NCBI RefSeq assembly: GCF_001270265.1
Contig: NZ_LGAP01000004.1
Span: forward strand, 1 to 64,000
Origin: Ensifer adhaerens
Lineage (GTDB): Bacteria; Pseudomonadota; Alphaproteobacteria; Rhizobiales; Rhizobiaceae
Length of the DNA stretch: 64,000 nt
Direction of reading: 5' to 3'
The translations under genes and the position numbers were made by a program. Under the pieces are notes generated by a model that was given only the letters and a program-made list of their open reading frames with translations, searched no databases and was not told where the DNA came from. This document shows positions 43,182 through 51,983 of this stretch, piece by piece (the first letter of the stretch is position 1; each line of letters starts with the position of its first letter).

Positions 43182-43499
43182 ATGCAAAAGACCCCAGCCG
43201 AATGCACGACCATGGCCGATGTGCGCGCCGAGATCGATCGGCTCGATCAGGCACTGATGGCGCTTTTCGCCGAGCGCTGGGGCTATATCGACCGCGCCGC
43301 GGAGATCAAACGGCCGCTGAAGCTGAAGGCCGATATCCCGGCGCGGGTCATGGAAGTGCGTGAGAACGCCCGCAAGAATGCCGAAAGCCGGAACCTGGAC
43401 CCGGATTTCTACGAGGAAATCTGGGCGCGGCTGATCGACCATGCGATCGCGCATGAGCAAAAGATACTTGGCGAAACGAACGACGATCATGCGCCCTGA
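43182..43499 (+). CDS. Chorismate mutase, AroQ/PchB type
   Basis: A 105-residue all-helical protein of the AroQ class. 'MADVRAEIDRLDQALMALFA' is the N-terminal helix with the substrate-binding Arg, followed by 'RAAEIKRPLKLKADIPAR', 'VMEVRENARKNAESRNLDPD' and 'FYEEIWARLIDHAIAHEQ'. It would convert chorismate to prephenate; PchB-like isochorismate-pyruvate lyases have the same fold and cannot be excluded. The start may instead be the second Met (43212). Confidence 0.88.
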   Translation: MQKTPAECTTMADVRAEIDRLDQALMALFAERWGYIDRAAEIKRPLKLKADIPARVMEVRENARKNAESRNLDPDFYEEIWARLIDHAIAHEQKILGETNDDHAP

Positions 43500-43510
43500 T
43501 CGAGGGCCTC

Positions 43511-43530
43511 ATACCAACCTGCGTTGGTAT
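43511..43530. repeat. 20-bp palindrome related to the 270-bp element
   Basis: ATACCAACCTGCGTTGGTAT. The first 13 bases are identical to the termini of the element at 2652-2921 and the last seven to its opposite end, as if the interior had been deleted. It overlaps the first base of the galE stop codon. Confidence 0.6.
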
Positions 43531-44552
43531 CAGACCAACCGCATCTGCAGGCGCGGCAAGTCGTAGCTGTTCTTGCGTACCAGATACTGCTCCCAGGCCA
43601 AGGCGCTCTCGACGATCTCGTCAAGGCTTGCATGGGTCGGCACCCAATCCAGCTTCAGCCGCGCCATCGAGGGATCGGCGATGATGCGCGCGATATCGCC
43701 CGGTCGCCGCGGTCCGTGCTCGACCGCAATGTCACGACCGGAGACGCGCCGGACGGTGTCGATGACCTGCAACACGGAAAAACCCTCGCCGTAGCCGCAA
43801 TTGCTGACCAGCGGCTCCCCACCGGCCCTGAGATACGCAAGCGCGCGCATATGGGCTTCGACAAGGTCGGCCACATGGATGTAATCGCGAATGCCGGTGC
43901 CATCAGGCGTCGAATAATCGGTGCCGTAGATATCGACCTTCGGCCGCTTGCCGAGTGCCGCCTCGCAGGCGACCTTGACCAGATGCGTCGCGCCCATCGT
44001 CGACTGACCTGTCCTGCCCAACGGATCGGCCCCGGCGACGTTGAAATAGCGCAGCGCGACATAGCTGAAATCGTGGGCGGCAGCCGCATCCCGCAGGATC
44101 AACTCGGCCATCAGCTTCGACAGCCCATAGGGGCTTTCGGGGTGGAGGGCTGCCGTCTCGCGCACCGGTTCCTCGCCGTCCTGGCTGCCGTAGACGGCGG
44201 CCGTCGACGAGAAAACGAAACGGCCGACCCCCGCCTTGACGCCAGCCTCGATCAGCGTGCGCGTATTGCCGGTGTTGTTTTCGTAATAGGCAAGCGGGTT
44301 GGCAACCGATTCAGGAACGATCGCCGAACCTGCGAAATGCACGACGGCATCGATGCTGTTTTCGTCGAAGATACGTGCCAGCAAAACCTTGTCGCCGACG
44401 TCACCACGGTAGAAACGCGCCTCGGACGGCACGGCCCAGCGGAAACCGGTCGACAGCCGATCGAGCACGACCACATCTTCACGGGCGTCGAGCAACGCCC
44501 ACGTCATGTGGCTGCCGATATAGCCGGCACCGCCCGTTACCAACACGGCCAT
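43530..44552 (-). CDS. galE: UDP-glucose 4-epimerase
   Basis: A 340-residue extended SDR that interconverts UDP-glucose and UDP-galactose, a precursor for exopolysaccharide and lipopolysaccharide. NAD-binding 'LVTGGAGYIGSH', 'FSSTAAVYG', the catalytic 'SPYGLSK' and 'ALRYFNVAGADP' are intact; 'GTGIRDYIHVADL' is typical of GalE. The start at 44552 fits the family; further codons upstream are open but not conserved. Confidence 0.93.
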   Translation of the reverse strand: MAVLVTGGAGYIGSHMTWALLDAREDVVVLDRLSTGFRWAVPSEARFYRGDVGDKVLLARIFDENSIDAVVHFAGSAIVPESVANPLAYYENNTGNTRTLIEAGVKAGVGRFVFSSTAAVYGSQDGEEPVRETAALHPESPYGLSKLMAELILRDAAAAHDFSYVALRYFNVAGADPLGRTGQSTMGATHLVKVACEAALGKRPKVDIYGTDYSTPDGTGIRDYIHVADLVEAHMRALAYLRAGGEPLVSNCGYGEGFSVLQVIDTVRRVSGRDIAVEHGPRRPGDIARIIADPSMARLKLDWVPTHASLDEIVESALAWEQYLVRKNSYDLPRLQMRLV

Positions 44553-44735
44553 TCGCTGCTTCCCGTTCCCTGGAACATCGGAGACAGCAAAGCCCACCGA
44601 TGCTTTCGGAATAGGTAAAGGCGACACGTCTGGCGGGCAGCGGGACCACAATTCCTTGGTGTAGAGTTAAGAAATGGTCACGGGCAAAGACCGGCGGCGC
44701 ATTTCGCGCGCGCCGACATGTGCGACGGTCGTGTT

Positions 44736-45902
44736 TCAGCGGCCGAGGATGTAGCCCTGCAGGCGGTTTGCCGCCTCTGCGACCTGAGCCGGATCACGCA
44801 GGAAGCAGGCGCGCATGAACAGGGAGCCGCCATCGCCGAAGGCAGTACCCGGCGCAAGGCCGACGCCTGTCTTGTCGACGATGTCGATGGCCGCAGCGCG
44901 CGAATCCGTGACACCGTCGATCTTGAGGAACGTGTAGAGAGCGCCGTCCGGCTTCAGCGTTTCGACCCGATTGGTCGCAATCAGCGCGTCGCACAAGAGG
45001 TCACGGCTCTGTGCCGCCTTGGCGATGTTGGCGTCGACGAAAGCATCGCCCTCGTCCAGCGCCACGACGGCGCCGCGCTGCATGAACTGCGCCACGCCCG
45101 AGGTTGCATATTGCACCAGGTTTTCAAGCACCTGGCCGATTGCCGGCGGAGCGACGATCCAGCCGACGCGCCAGCCGGTCATCGACCAGTTCTTGGAGAA
45201 GGAATTGACGAAGATGATGCGCTCGTCGTCGTCCATCACATCGAGGAAAGACGGCGCCCGGCCGCCGGCATAATGATAGAGCGCATAGATCTCGTCGGCG
45301 ACGATCCAGAGCCCATGCTTGCGCGCAAGCGCGAGGATCGCGCGGAGATCGTCATGGCTCGCGGTCCAGCCGGTCGGGTTCGACGGCGTGTTGATGAACA
45401 GGGCCTTGGTCTTCGGCCCGATCGCCGCTTCGAGCCGCTCGTGGTCGAGCTGCCATTTGCCGTTCTCGAAGCGCAACTGCACCGAGACCGGCTTGACGCC
45501 CGACAATTCGGCGGCCGCGGCAAAATTCGGCCAGGCCGGGGTCAAAAGCACCATTTCGTCGCCTGGCGACGTGATCGCCTCGATCGAAAGCTTGATTGCC
45601 TGCATGCCTGAGCCGGTGACATAGAAGTGTTCCGGCGACAGAGCCTTCTGGAACCGGCGCTGGTAATAGCGGGTCAGCGCCTCACGCAGCGGCGGGATGC
45701 CGCGCTGCCAGGTGTAGAAGGTCTCGCCGGCCAAAAGGGCTTCGCTGGCGGCCGCGGAAATGAAAGTCGGCGTCGAAAGATCGCCCTCGCCCACCCAGAG
45801 CGGGATCAGACCATCCCGCCCACGGGCATAGTTCACGACCTCGACGATGCCGCTTTCCGGCGCCGAGTGTGCACGAGGACTGATGGTGGTCATGATGGTC
45901 AT
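44736..45902 (-). CDS. Class I/II pyridoxal-phosphate aminotransferase
   Basis: A 388-residue fold-type I aminotransferase related to aspartate aminotransferases. 'LFINTPSNPTGW', 'WIVADEIYALYHY' and the PLP-lysine loop 'NSFSKNWSMTGWRVGW' are present, and the C-terminal Arg region 'GGSLFMRACFL' binds the substrate carboxylate. The start at 45902 has TAGGAG eight bases upstream. Substrate cannot be deduced; no pathway gene adjoins it. Confidence 0.9.
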   Translation of the reverse strand: MTIMTTISPRAHSAPESGIVEVVNYARGRDGLIPLWVGEGDLSTPTFISAAASEALLAGETFYTWQRGIPPLREALTRYYQRRFQKALSPEHFYVTGSGMQAIKLSIEAITSPGDEMVLLTPAWPNFAAAAELSGVKPVSVQLRFENGKWQLDHERLEAAIGPKTKALFINTPSNPTGWTASHDDLRAILALARKHGLWIVADEIYALYHYAGGRAPSFLDVMDDDERIIFVNSFSKNWSMTGWRVGWIVAPPAIGQVLENLVQYATSGVAQFMQRGAVVALDEGDAFVDANIAKAAQSRDLLCDALIATNRVETLKPDGALYTFLKIDGVTDSRAAAIDIVDKTGVGLAPGTAFGDGGSLFMRACFLRDPAQVAEAANRLQGYILGR

Positions 45903-46037
45903 CGACAGGCTCCTAAATTGCCCGTCGCTTCTAGCCGCTTTCGCAGTGGCGATCACGCGACTTTATCTGACCGGTTTATTGATTTCTGTGATGTTTCGCA
46001 GGTTCCGGCCAACGCCGGAGCCTGCGGGAGGGAAAAC

Positions 46038-46466
46038 TCAGGCGCGTTGCTTCAGCAGGTCGCGAATTTCCGAAAGCAGCCGGACATCTTCCGGCGGCGG
46101 CGCGGCCGGTTCGGATTCCTTCTGTTTTTCGAGCGATTTGCGCATGCGGTTTACCGCTTTGATCATCAGGAAGATGATCCAGGCGAGGATCAGGAAGTTG
46201 ATGAGCACGGTGATGAAGTTGCCATAGGCAAAGACAGCACCCTGCTGGCGAGCAGCGGCGAGAGACGTCGCCGTCACGTTCGCCGACAGCGGCAGGAAGT
46301 AGTTGGAAAAATCGAAACCGCCGCCGGTCAGCGCACCGACGATGGGCATCACCAGGTCTTCGACGACCGACGTGACGATCTTGCTGAAGGCGGCGCCGAT
46401 GATCACACCGACCGCGAGATCCATGACGTTCCCGCGGGCAATAAACTCCTTGAACTCATTCAGCAT
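46038..46466 (-). CDS. mscL: Large-conductance mechanosensitive channel
   Basis: A 142-residue homopentameric channel that opens under membrane tension to release solutes on osmotic downshock. '[20 protein letters not shown]' begins the pore helix, '[20 protein letters not shown]' follows, and the second helix is '[20 protein letters not shown]'. The cytosolic bundle ends with 'LLSEIRDLL'. Normal length. Confidence 0.97.
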   Translation of the reverse strand: MLNEFKEFIARGNVMDLAVGVIIGAAFSKIVTSVVEDLVMPIVGALTGGGFDFSNYFLPLSANVTATSLAAARQQGAVFAYGNFITVLINFLILAWIIFLMIKAVNRMRKSLEKQKESEPAAPPPEDVRLLSEIRDLLKQRA

Positions 46467-46736
46467 ACGTCTCTCCGTATATCCCCGTTGAAAGCGACCG
46501 CCGGCGCTGTCCCGCGCTGCAACCGTTACGGAAACTAAACCAAAGCGGGCAACGAGGAAACCTTTCTTTGCCTTTGATCAAATCGCATGCAAGCGAGTTG
46601 TCCGACAGCGAGCGGCGTCTGACCGCAACCACAACTCGCGGGCTTTCTGCAACGCAGCCTTGGACTTAAGACTGATGCCCGAGGCAATTCTCAACCTCTT
46701 GCAGTTGGCTTATGCTTGCCGCCGGAGGAATGAGGC

Positions 46737-49700
46737 ATGCTCTCGGGTTCGGTCATCTTCGCCTCGGCCTTTGCCTATCTGCTGCTGCTTTTCGCAGTCG
46801 CAAGCTACGGCGACCGGCGGGCCAGGAGGAAAAGTACAGCGGTCAAAGGCAGGCCGCTGGTCTATGCGCTGAGCCTTGCGATCTATTGCACGTCCTGGAC
46901 CTATTTCGGCGGCATCGGTCTTGCAGCCGAGCGCGGACTCGAGTTCACCGGCATCTACATCGGCCCGATCCTGATGTTCACGCTCGGCATGCCTTTGATC
47001 CGCAAGATCATTCGGTTGGCCAAGACCGAGAAGCTGACCTCCGTCGCCGACTTCATCGCGGCGCGCTACGGCAAGAACCCGGCGGTTGCGGCGATCGTCG
47101 CGCTGATCTCGCTGGTGGGCGCCGTGCCCTATATCGCGCTGCAGCTGAAGGCGATCTCCAGCTCGGTCGCGGCCATGATCAACACCAGCGATTACGGCAT
47201 CGGTGCCGGCCAAAGCTTCATCGACCTGCCGCTTCTCGTCACCCTGTTCCTCGCCTGCTTCGCTATCGTCTTCGGTACCCGCCATACCGACGCGACCGAA
47301 CACCAGGACGGGCTGATCCTGGCGATCGCGATGGAATCGGTGGTCAAGCTGGTAGCGCTGATCACCGCCGGCCTCTACATCGTCTTCGTGATCTTCGACG
47401 GGCCGACGCATCTGTGGACGCTCGCCCAGCAAAGCCCCGCGGTCGAACAGGCGCTCTCTTATGAAACCCCGATCGCGCGCTGGATCCTGCTGATCGTCAC
47501 CTCGGCCTTTGCGATCATCATGCTGCCGCGGCAGTTTCACGTCACCGTCGTCGAGAACCGTACCGAAGGCGAGTTGCGCACCGCGGGCATTCTCTTCCCA
47601 CTCTATCTCGTCGCCATCAACCTCTTCGTTCTGCCGATCGCGATTGCCGGCATCCTGACCTTCTCGGGATCCGGCGACGCCGACCTCTACCTGCTGACGC
47701 TGCCGCTCGCCAACGGCCTGCCGCTGTTGACGCTGATCACCTTCATCGGCGGCTTTTCGGCGGCGACCGCCATGGTCATCGTCGCCTCCGTGGCACTGTC
47801 GATCATGATCTCCAACGACATCGTCATGCCGGTTTTCCTGCGCCGCAATCTCGGCCAGCGCGGCGGGCTGCAGGAAAACCTCGCGGGCACACTGCTCAAC
47901 ATTCGCCGCACGGCAATCTTCGTCGTGCTGCTGCTCGGCTACGCCTATTACCGCTCGGCCGATATCAGCGCCGGGCTCGCCTCCCTCGGCCTTCTCTCCT
48001 TCGTTGCCATATCGCAGATGGCGCCGTCGCTGCTCGGTGGTCTTGTCTGGCGGCAGGCCAATGCCCGCGGCGCAATCTGCGGCATGATCTCGGGCTTCTT
48101 CGTCTGGGCCTATCTCTTGTTCCTGCCGAGCCTCGGTGGGCCGGACAATTCTCATGTCGCCACGATCGTCCTCAGCTTCCTGTTGCCCTTCACCGACATC
48201 TTTTCCGGCGCCGATGCCGACCCGTTGGTCAACGCCACCACTCTCAGCCTGCTCGTCAACCTGACCATGTACGTGATCGCCTCGCTGACGCGCGCGCCCA
48301 AGCCGCTGGAACGTTTCCAGGCGGGTGTCTTCATTACACGGCGATCACGCAGCGAAAGGGCGTTTCGCGGCCGCAAGACCAAGGTCACCGTTCGCGACCT
48401 CAAGGCGACGATCGCCCGCTACATGGGCGACGAGCGCATGCAGCGTTCGTTCCATACCTATGAGCGCCAGTCCGGCCGCTGGCTCGACGACAACGCGCAG
48501 GCCGACATGGCGCTGGTGCATTTTTCCGAACAGCTGCTCGGCAGCGCCATCGGGTCGTCCTCGGCCCGTCTCGTCTTTTCGCTGGTGCTGCAGCGGGTCG
48601 ACGACACCTCGTCGGATACCGCCTGGCTGCTCGACCAGGCAAGCGAAGCGCTGCAATACAATCAGGACATGCTGCAGACCGCGCTTTCGCAGATGGACCA
48701 GGGCATTGCCGTCTTCGACAATGCCAACAACCTGATCATCTGGAACAGGCGCTTCCGGCAACTGCTTGACCTGCCGGAGGCCGCCGGCCAGGTGGGTTTC
48801 CCGCTTGCCGATATCGTTGCGATCCTGACCAAGCGCGGCGACATTCGCAAGGAGGACGAGAAGCGGCTGATCGCCAACTTCCTGACGCTCGACAAGCCGT
48901 TCCTGCTGGAGCTTGGAAACGGCCAGCACATCATCGAAGTGCGCACCAACGCCATGCCCGACAAGGGCATCGTCACGACCTATACCGACATCACCCAGCG
49001 GGTCGCCGCCGACATGGCGCTGAAGCAAGCGAACGAGACGCTGGAGTTGCGCGTCGCCGAGCGCACCGGCGAGCTGACCCGCGTCAACCACGAACTGGCC
49101 GAGGCACGCGCCGCCGCCGAAGAGGCCAATATCGGCAAGACACGCTTCTTCGCCGCCGCCGGCCACGATATCCTGCAGCCGCTCAATGCCGCTCGCCTCT
49201 ACTCCTCCTCGCTGGTCGAGCGGCTGGGGGAGTCGGACAACAGCACGCTGGTGGAAAACATCGACTCCTCGCTTGAATCGGTGGAAGCCATTCTCGGCGC
49301 CGTGCTCGATATCTCCCGCCTCGATACCGGGGCGATGAAGGCGCGCCTGCAGTCCGTGCCGCTCAACGACCTGCTGCGCCGTGTCGAGACGGACTTTGCA
49401 CCGATGGCACGGGCGAAGGATCTCGAACTTGTGGTCATGCCAACGTCGCTGGTGGTGCGCACGGACCCGAACCTGCTCAGGCGTGTCGTGCAGAACCTTG
49501 TGTCGAACGCCGTCAAATACACGCTCAGAGGCAAGGTGCTGGTCGGCGTGCGCCGGCGCGGCAAGATGGCGACGATCGAGGTGCTCGATTCCGGCATCGG
49601 CATCCCGGCATCGAAGTTCCGCACCGTCTTCAAGGAATTCGCGCGGCTCGACGAAGGTGTCCGCACCGCGTCGGGCCTCGGTCTCGGGCTTTCCATCGTC

Positions 49701-50240
49701 GATCGAATTTCCCGCGTGCTCAATCATCCCGTCAGCCTGCAGTCGAGGCCCGGCAAGGGCACCGGCTTCAAGGTCACGGTGCCGCTCGACGCGAATGCCG
49801 GCGCGCGCGTGGCCGCAGGGCCGGTGCCGACGACCAAGGCCAGCGAGGCGCTCAACGGCCTGCGCGTGCTGTGCATCGACAACGAGCCGCGCATCATCGA
49901 AGGCATGCGGGTGCTGCTGTCGGGATGGGGCTGCATCGTCACGACGGCGGAATCGCTGGCTGCCTGCACCGAGATGTCGACGTCCGCGCAGGAGCGGCCG
50001 CACGCCATCATTGCCGACTACCACCTCGACGACGGCACCGGCATTGACGCTATCGCGCGCATCCGGGCGCTGTTTGGTGAAAACATACCGGCATTGCTGG
50101 TGACCGCCGACCGGTCGCCGGAAGTGCGCGGAGCAGCGGAGCGGGACGGCGTCGGCCTGCAGAACAAGCCGGTTCGGCCGGCCGCCATGCGGGCATGGCT
50201 TACCCAGCTCTCGACGGTGGCAAAGACGGCTGCGGAATAG
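46737..50240 (+). CDS. Sodium:solute symporter/hybrid histidine kinase, CrbS-like
   Basis: An 1167-residue protein. Residues 1 to about 500 are a SLC5-type transporter with 12-13 helices ('YCTSWTYFGGIGLAAERGLE', 'FGTRHTDATEHQDGL'); a PAS domain lies around 640-760 ('MDQGIAVFDNANNLIIWNRR'); the dimerisation His810 is in 'AAGHDILQPLNAA'; the ATPase has 'NLVSNAVKYT' and 'GLGLGLSIVDRIS'; a C-terminal receiver has Asp1094 in 'AIIADYHLDDGTG'. CrbS/MxtR proteins of this layout work with the LuxR-type regulator CrbR in the acetate switch of gamma-proteobacteria. A LuxR-type response regulator lies convergently just downstream. CCGGAGGAA precedes the ATG. Signal and targets here are inferred. Confidence 0.92.
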   Translation: MLSGSVIFASAFAYLLLLFAVASYGDRRARRKSTAVKGRPLVYALSLAIYCTSWTYFGGIGLAAERGLEFTGIYIGPILMFTLGMPLIRKIIRLAKTEKLTSVADFIAARYGKNPAVAAIVALISLVGAVPYIALQLKAISSSVAAMINTSDYGIGAGQSFIDLPLLVTLFLACFAIVFGTRHTDATEHQDGLILAIAMESVVKLVALITAGLYIVFVIFDGPTHLWTLAQQSPAVEQALSYETPIARWILLIVTSAFAIIMLPRQFHVTVVENRTEGELRTAGILFPLYLVAINLFVLPIAIAGILTFSGSGDADLYLLTLPLANGLPLLTLITFIGGFSAATAMVIVASVALSIMISNDIVMPVFLRRNLGQRGGLQENLAGTLLNIRRTAIFVVLLLGYAYYRSADISAGLASLGLLSFVAISQMAPSLLGGLVWRQANARGAICGMISGFFVWAYLLFLPSLGGPDNSHVATIVLSFLLPFTDIFSGADADPLVNATTLSLLVNLTMYVIASLTRAPKPLERFQAGVFITRRSRSERAFRGRKTKVTVRDLKATIARYMGDERMQRSFHTYERQSGRWLDDNAQADMALVHFSEQLLGSAIGSSSARLVFSLVLQRVDDTSSDTAWLLDQASEALQYNQDMLQTALSQMDQGIAVFDNANNLIIWNRRFRQLLDLPEAAGQVGFPLADIVAILTKRGDIRKEDEKRLIANFLTLDKPFLLELGNGQHIIEVRTNAMPDKGIVTTYTDITQRVAADMALKQANETLELRVAERTGELTRVNHELAEARAAAEEANIGKTRFFAAAGHDILQPLNAARLYSSSLVERLGESDNSTLVENIDSSLESVEAILGAVLDISRLDTGAMKARLQSVPLNDLLRRVETDFAPMARAKDLELVVMPTSLVVRTDPNLLRRVVQNLVSNAVKYTLRGKVLVGVRRRGKMATIEVLDSGIGIPASKFRTVFKEFARLDEGVRTASGLGLGLSIVDRISRVLNHPVSLQSRPGKGTGFKVTVPLDANAGARVAAGPVPTTKASEALNGLRVLCIDNEPRIIEGMRVLLSGWGCIVTTAESLAACTEMSTSAQERPHAIIADYHLDDGTGIDAIARIRALFGENIPALLVTADRSPEVRGAAERDGVGLQNKPVRPAAMRAWLTQLSTVAKTAAE

Positions 50241-50365
50241 TCGTTGATGCAGTGCCGCGCCTTCAAGCACGTCGCGATCTCCGGGATTCGCGTGCCGCAC
50301 TTTAAGCTCTTGTTCTTTCGCATGTCGTTATCGCAAAACCGCTGCACACTTTTGCGCGACATGCT

Positions 50366-51016
50366 TCAGGCGGCAGCCACCGTGCCGATCTTCGATAGCT
50401 GGATCACCGCCTGCGTGCGGCTGTCGACGTTGAGTTTCAGCAGGATCGCCGACACATGCGCCTTGATGGTGGCCTCGGAGACTCCGAGCTCGTAGGCGAT
50501 CTGCTTGTTGAGCAGGCCCTCGCCGAGCATGCTGAGCACACGCGACTGCTGCGGCGTCAAGGTCTGCAGCCGCTGCAAGAGATCGGCGACCTCCGGCTCG
50601 TATTCCTGCCCCTGTTCGTAGCCGGCCGGCACGAAGACTTCGCCGGCCATGACTTTTTCGATGCCGTTGCGGATTTCCTCGATCCCCGCCGATTTCGACA
50701 GGAAGCCGCAGGCGCCGAGATCGAGCGCGCGGTGGATCGTCGCCGGATCGTCATGGGCGGAAACCACCATGACCGGCAGGCTTGGAAATTCGGCACGAAG
50801 CGCGATCAGGCCCGACAGGCCGCTGACACCGGGCATGGTCAGGTCGAGCAGCATCAGGTCGGCGTCGGGATAATCGGCGGCGGCCTTGCGCGCGGTGGCG
50901 AAATCGCCGGCTTCAACGATGGCCGGCGCACCGGCCATGCCGCTCAATGCTTGCCGCATCGCGCCACGGAACAGCGGGTGATCGTCTGCGATGATGATGG
51001 TCATGTCCGGCGTCAT
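50366..51016 (-). CDS. LuxR-type response regulator, CrbR-like
   Basis: A 216-residue NarL-type regulator. The receiver starts 'MTIIIADDHPLFRGAMRQAL' with the phosphorylated Asp in 'LMLLDLTMPGVSG' and Lys in 'GFLSKSAG'; the DNA-binding domain is 'LTPQQSRVLSMLGEG' plus 'NKQIAYELGVSEATIKAHVS'. The start at 51016 has GGGAGG at a good distance. It is convergent with the hybrid kinase and probably its partner; in CrbR systems acs (acetyl-CoA synthetase) is the main target. Confidence 0.93.
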   Translation of the reverse strand: MTPDMTIIIADDHPLFRGAMRQALSGMAGAPAIVEAGDFATARKAAADYPDADLMLLDLTMPGVSGLSGLIALRAEFPSLPVMVVSAHDDPATIHRALDLGACGFLSKSAGIEEIRNGIEKVMAGEVFVPAGYEQGQEYEPEVADLLQRLQTLTPQQSRVLSMLGEGLLNKQIAYELGVSEATIKAHVSAILLKLNVDSRTQAVIQLSKIGTVAAA

Positions 51017-51093
51017 GTCGCTCCCTCCCAAGAGCTTCGGCCGCAACCGACGCCTCCAAACGCCGGTTGTCGCCGCACGGTCCGTCCGACCCC

Positions 51094-51513
51094 TCAGGTC
51101 TTCTGCGGCGACGCTTCGTCGCTGCTGCCTTCAAGATCCTTCACGATATCCATGAACTTGCGCATCATTCTTTCCATGATGCCCATTGTCCGGTCAATCT
51201 CTTCATCGGTCGGAAGGTCCGGTTTTGCGACGGCTCCACCGGATTCGACAGCCTTTTCCAGCGCTTCCACCCGCTTGGTCAGGAGATCGATCTCCAGCTC
51301 GAAGGCTGTGCGCTCGTCGGCGGCCATGCGGCAGACGAGCTGGCCATCCCTCTCCTGGCAGAGCGAGACCTCGCCGGTCTGGGTGTCGAGCCGGGCAATG
51401 CCGGTCTCGGACTTCTGCATGCTGTAGCGGCCCGGAGCCGGTTCCTGGGCGCGCACGCCTCCGGCAAGGCCAAGGCCCACGCCGATCAGCAGAACTGCGA
51501 TTGCTCTTTTCAT
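51094..51513 (-). CDS. Hypothetical periplasmic protein
   Basis: About 139 residues. A signal peptide ('MKRAIAVLLIGVGLGLAGGV', cleavage near 'VRAQEP') precedes a region with two cysteines ('VSLCQERDGQLVCRMAADER') and a long predicted helix or coiled coil to the end ('LEIDLLTKRVEALEKAVESG', 'RTMGIMERMMRKFMDIVKDL'). I recognise no named domain. It lies upstream of the response regulator gene on the same strand, 77 bp away. Confidence 0.75.
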   Translation of the reverse strand: MKRAIAVLLIGVGLGLAGGVRAQEPAPGRYSMQKSETGIARLDTQTGEVSLCQERDGQLVCRMAADERTAFELEIDLLTKRVEALEKAVESGGAVAKPDLPTDEEIDRTMGIMERMMRKFMDIVKDLEGSSDEASPQKT

Positions 51514-51635
51514 GATTTCCTCTCCGTTGCGGACATGCGGGCGGAAATCCGCCGGTGAACGACCTTCAGCAATGGACAATCGCCGATATTTGCGGCAAGG
51601 CCACGACAGAACATCACGACGGATAAGCGGGCATC

Positions 51636-51983
51636 ATGAGCTCAATCATATACAAGATCGTTCCGGCCGCACTATGGCAGGAAGCCAAGCGCACCGGCCG
51701 TTTCGATGGCGCACCCATCGACCTTGCCGACGGCTTCATCCATTTTTCGACAGGCGAACAGGCGGTCGAAACCGCCGCCCGCCACTTCGAAGGGCAGGAA
51801 GGCCTGCTGCTGGTGGCGATCGATGGCGATGCCCTCGGCGAAGAGCTGGTTTATGAGCCGTCACGCGGCGGTGCCCTCTTCCCGCATCTCTATGCGCCGC
51901 TGTTCCTTTCGGCCGTCTTGTGGGAAAAGCCGCTGCCGCTTGGCGCGGATGGCCTTCACGTCTTCCCGGAACTCGACGCATGA
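51636..51983 (+). CDS. DUF952 family protein
   Basis: A 115-residue DUF952 protein, recognised by 'IYKIVPAALWQEAKRTGRFD', 'DGFIHFSTGEQAVETAARHF', 'LLLVAIDGDAL' and 'LYAPL'. The fold is related to ADP-ribosyl-binding proteins, function unknown. It overlaps pyrD by four bases (ATGA), a conserved rhizobial arrangement, so the two are coupled. Confidence 0.92.
   Translation: MSSIIYKIVPAALWQEAKRTGRFDGAPIDLADGFIHFSTGEQAVETAARHFEGQEGLLLVAIDGDALGEELVYEPSRGGALFPHLYAPLFLSAVLWEKPLPLGADGLHVFPELDA

Noticed and set aside
46573-46582. TTTGATCAAA as FNR/FixK site for mscL or the hybrid kinase
   Set aside because: Half-sites are too close for the TTGAT-N4-ATCAA consensus; a short palindrome like this is expected by chance.
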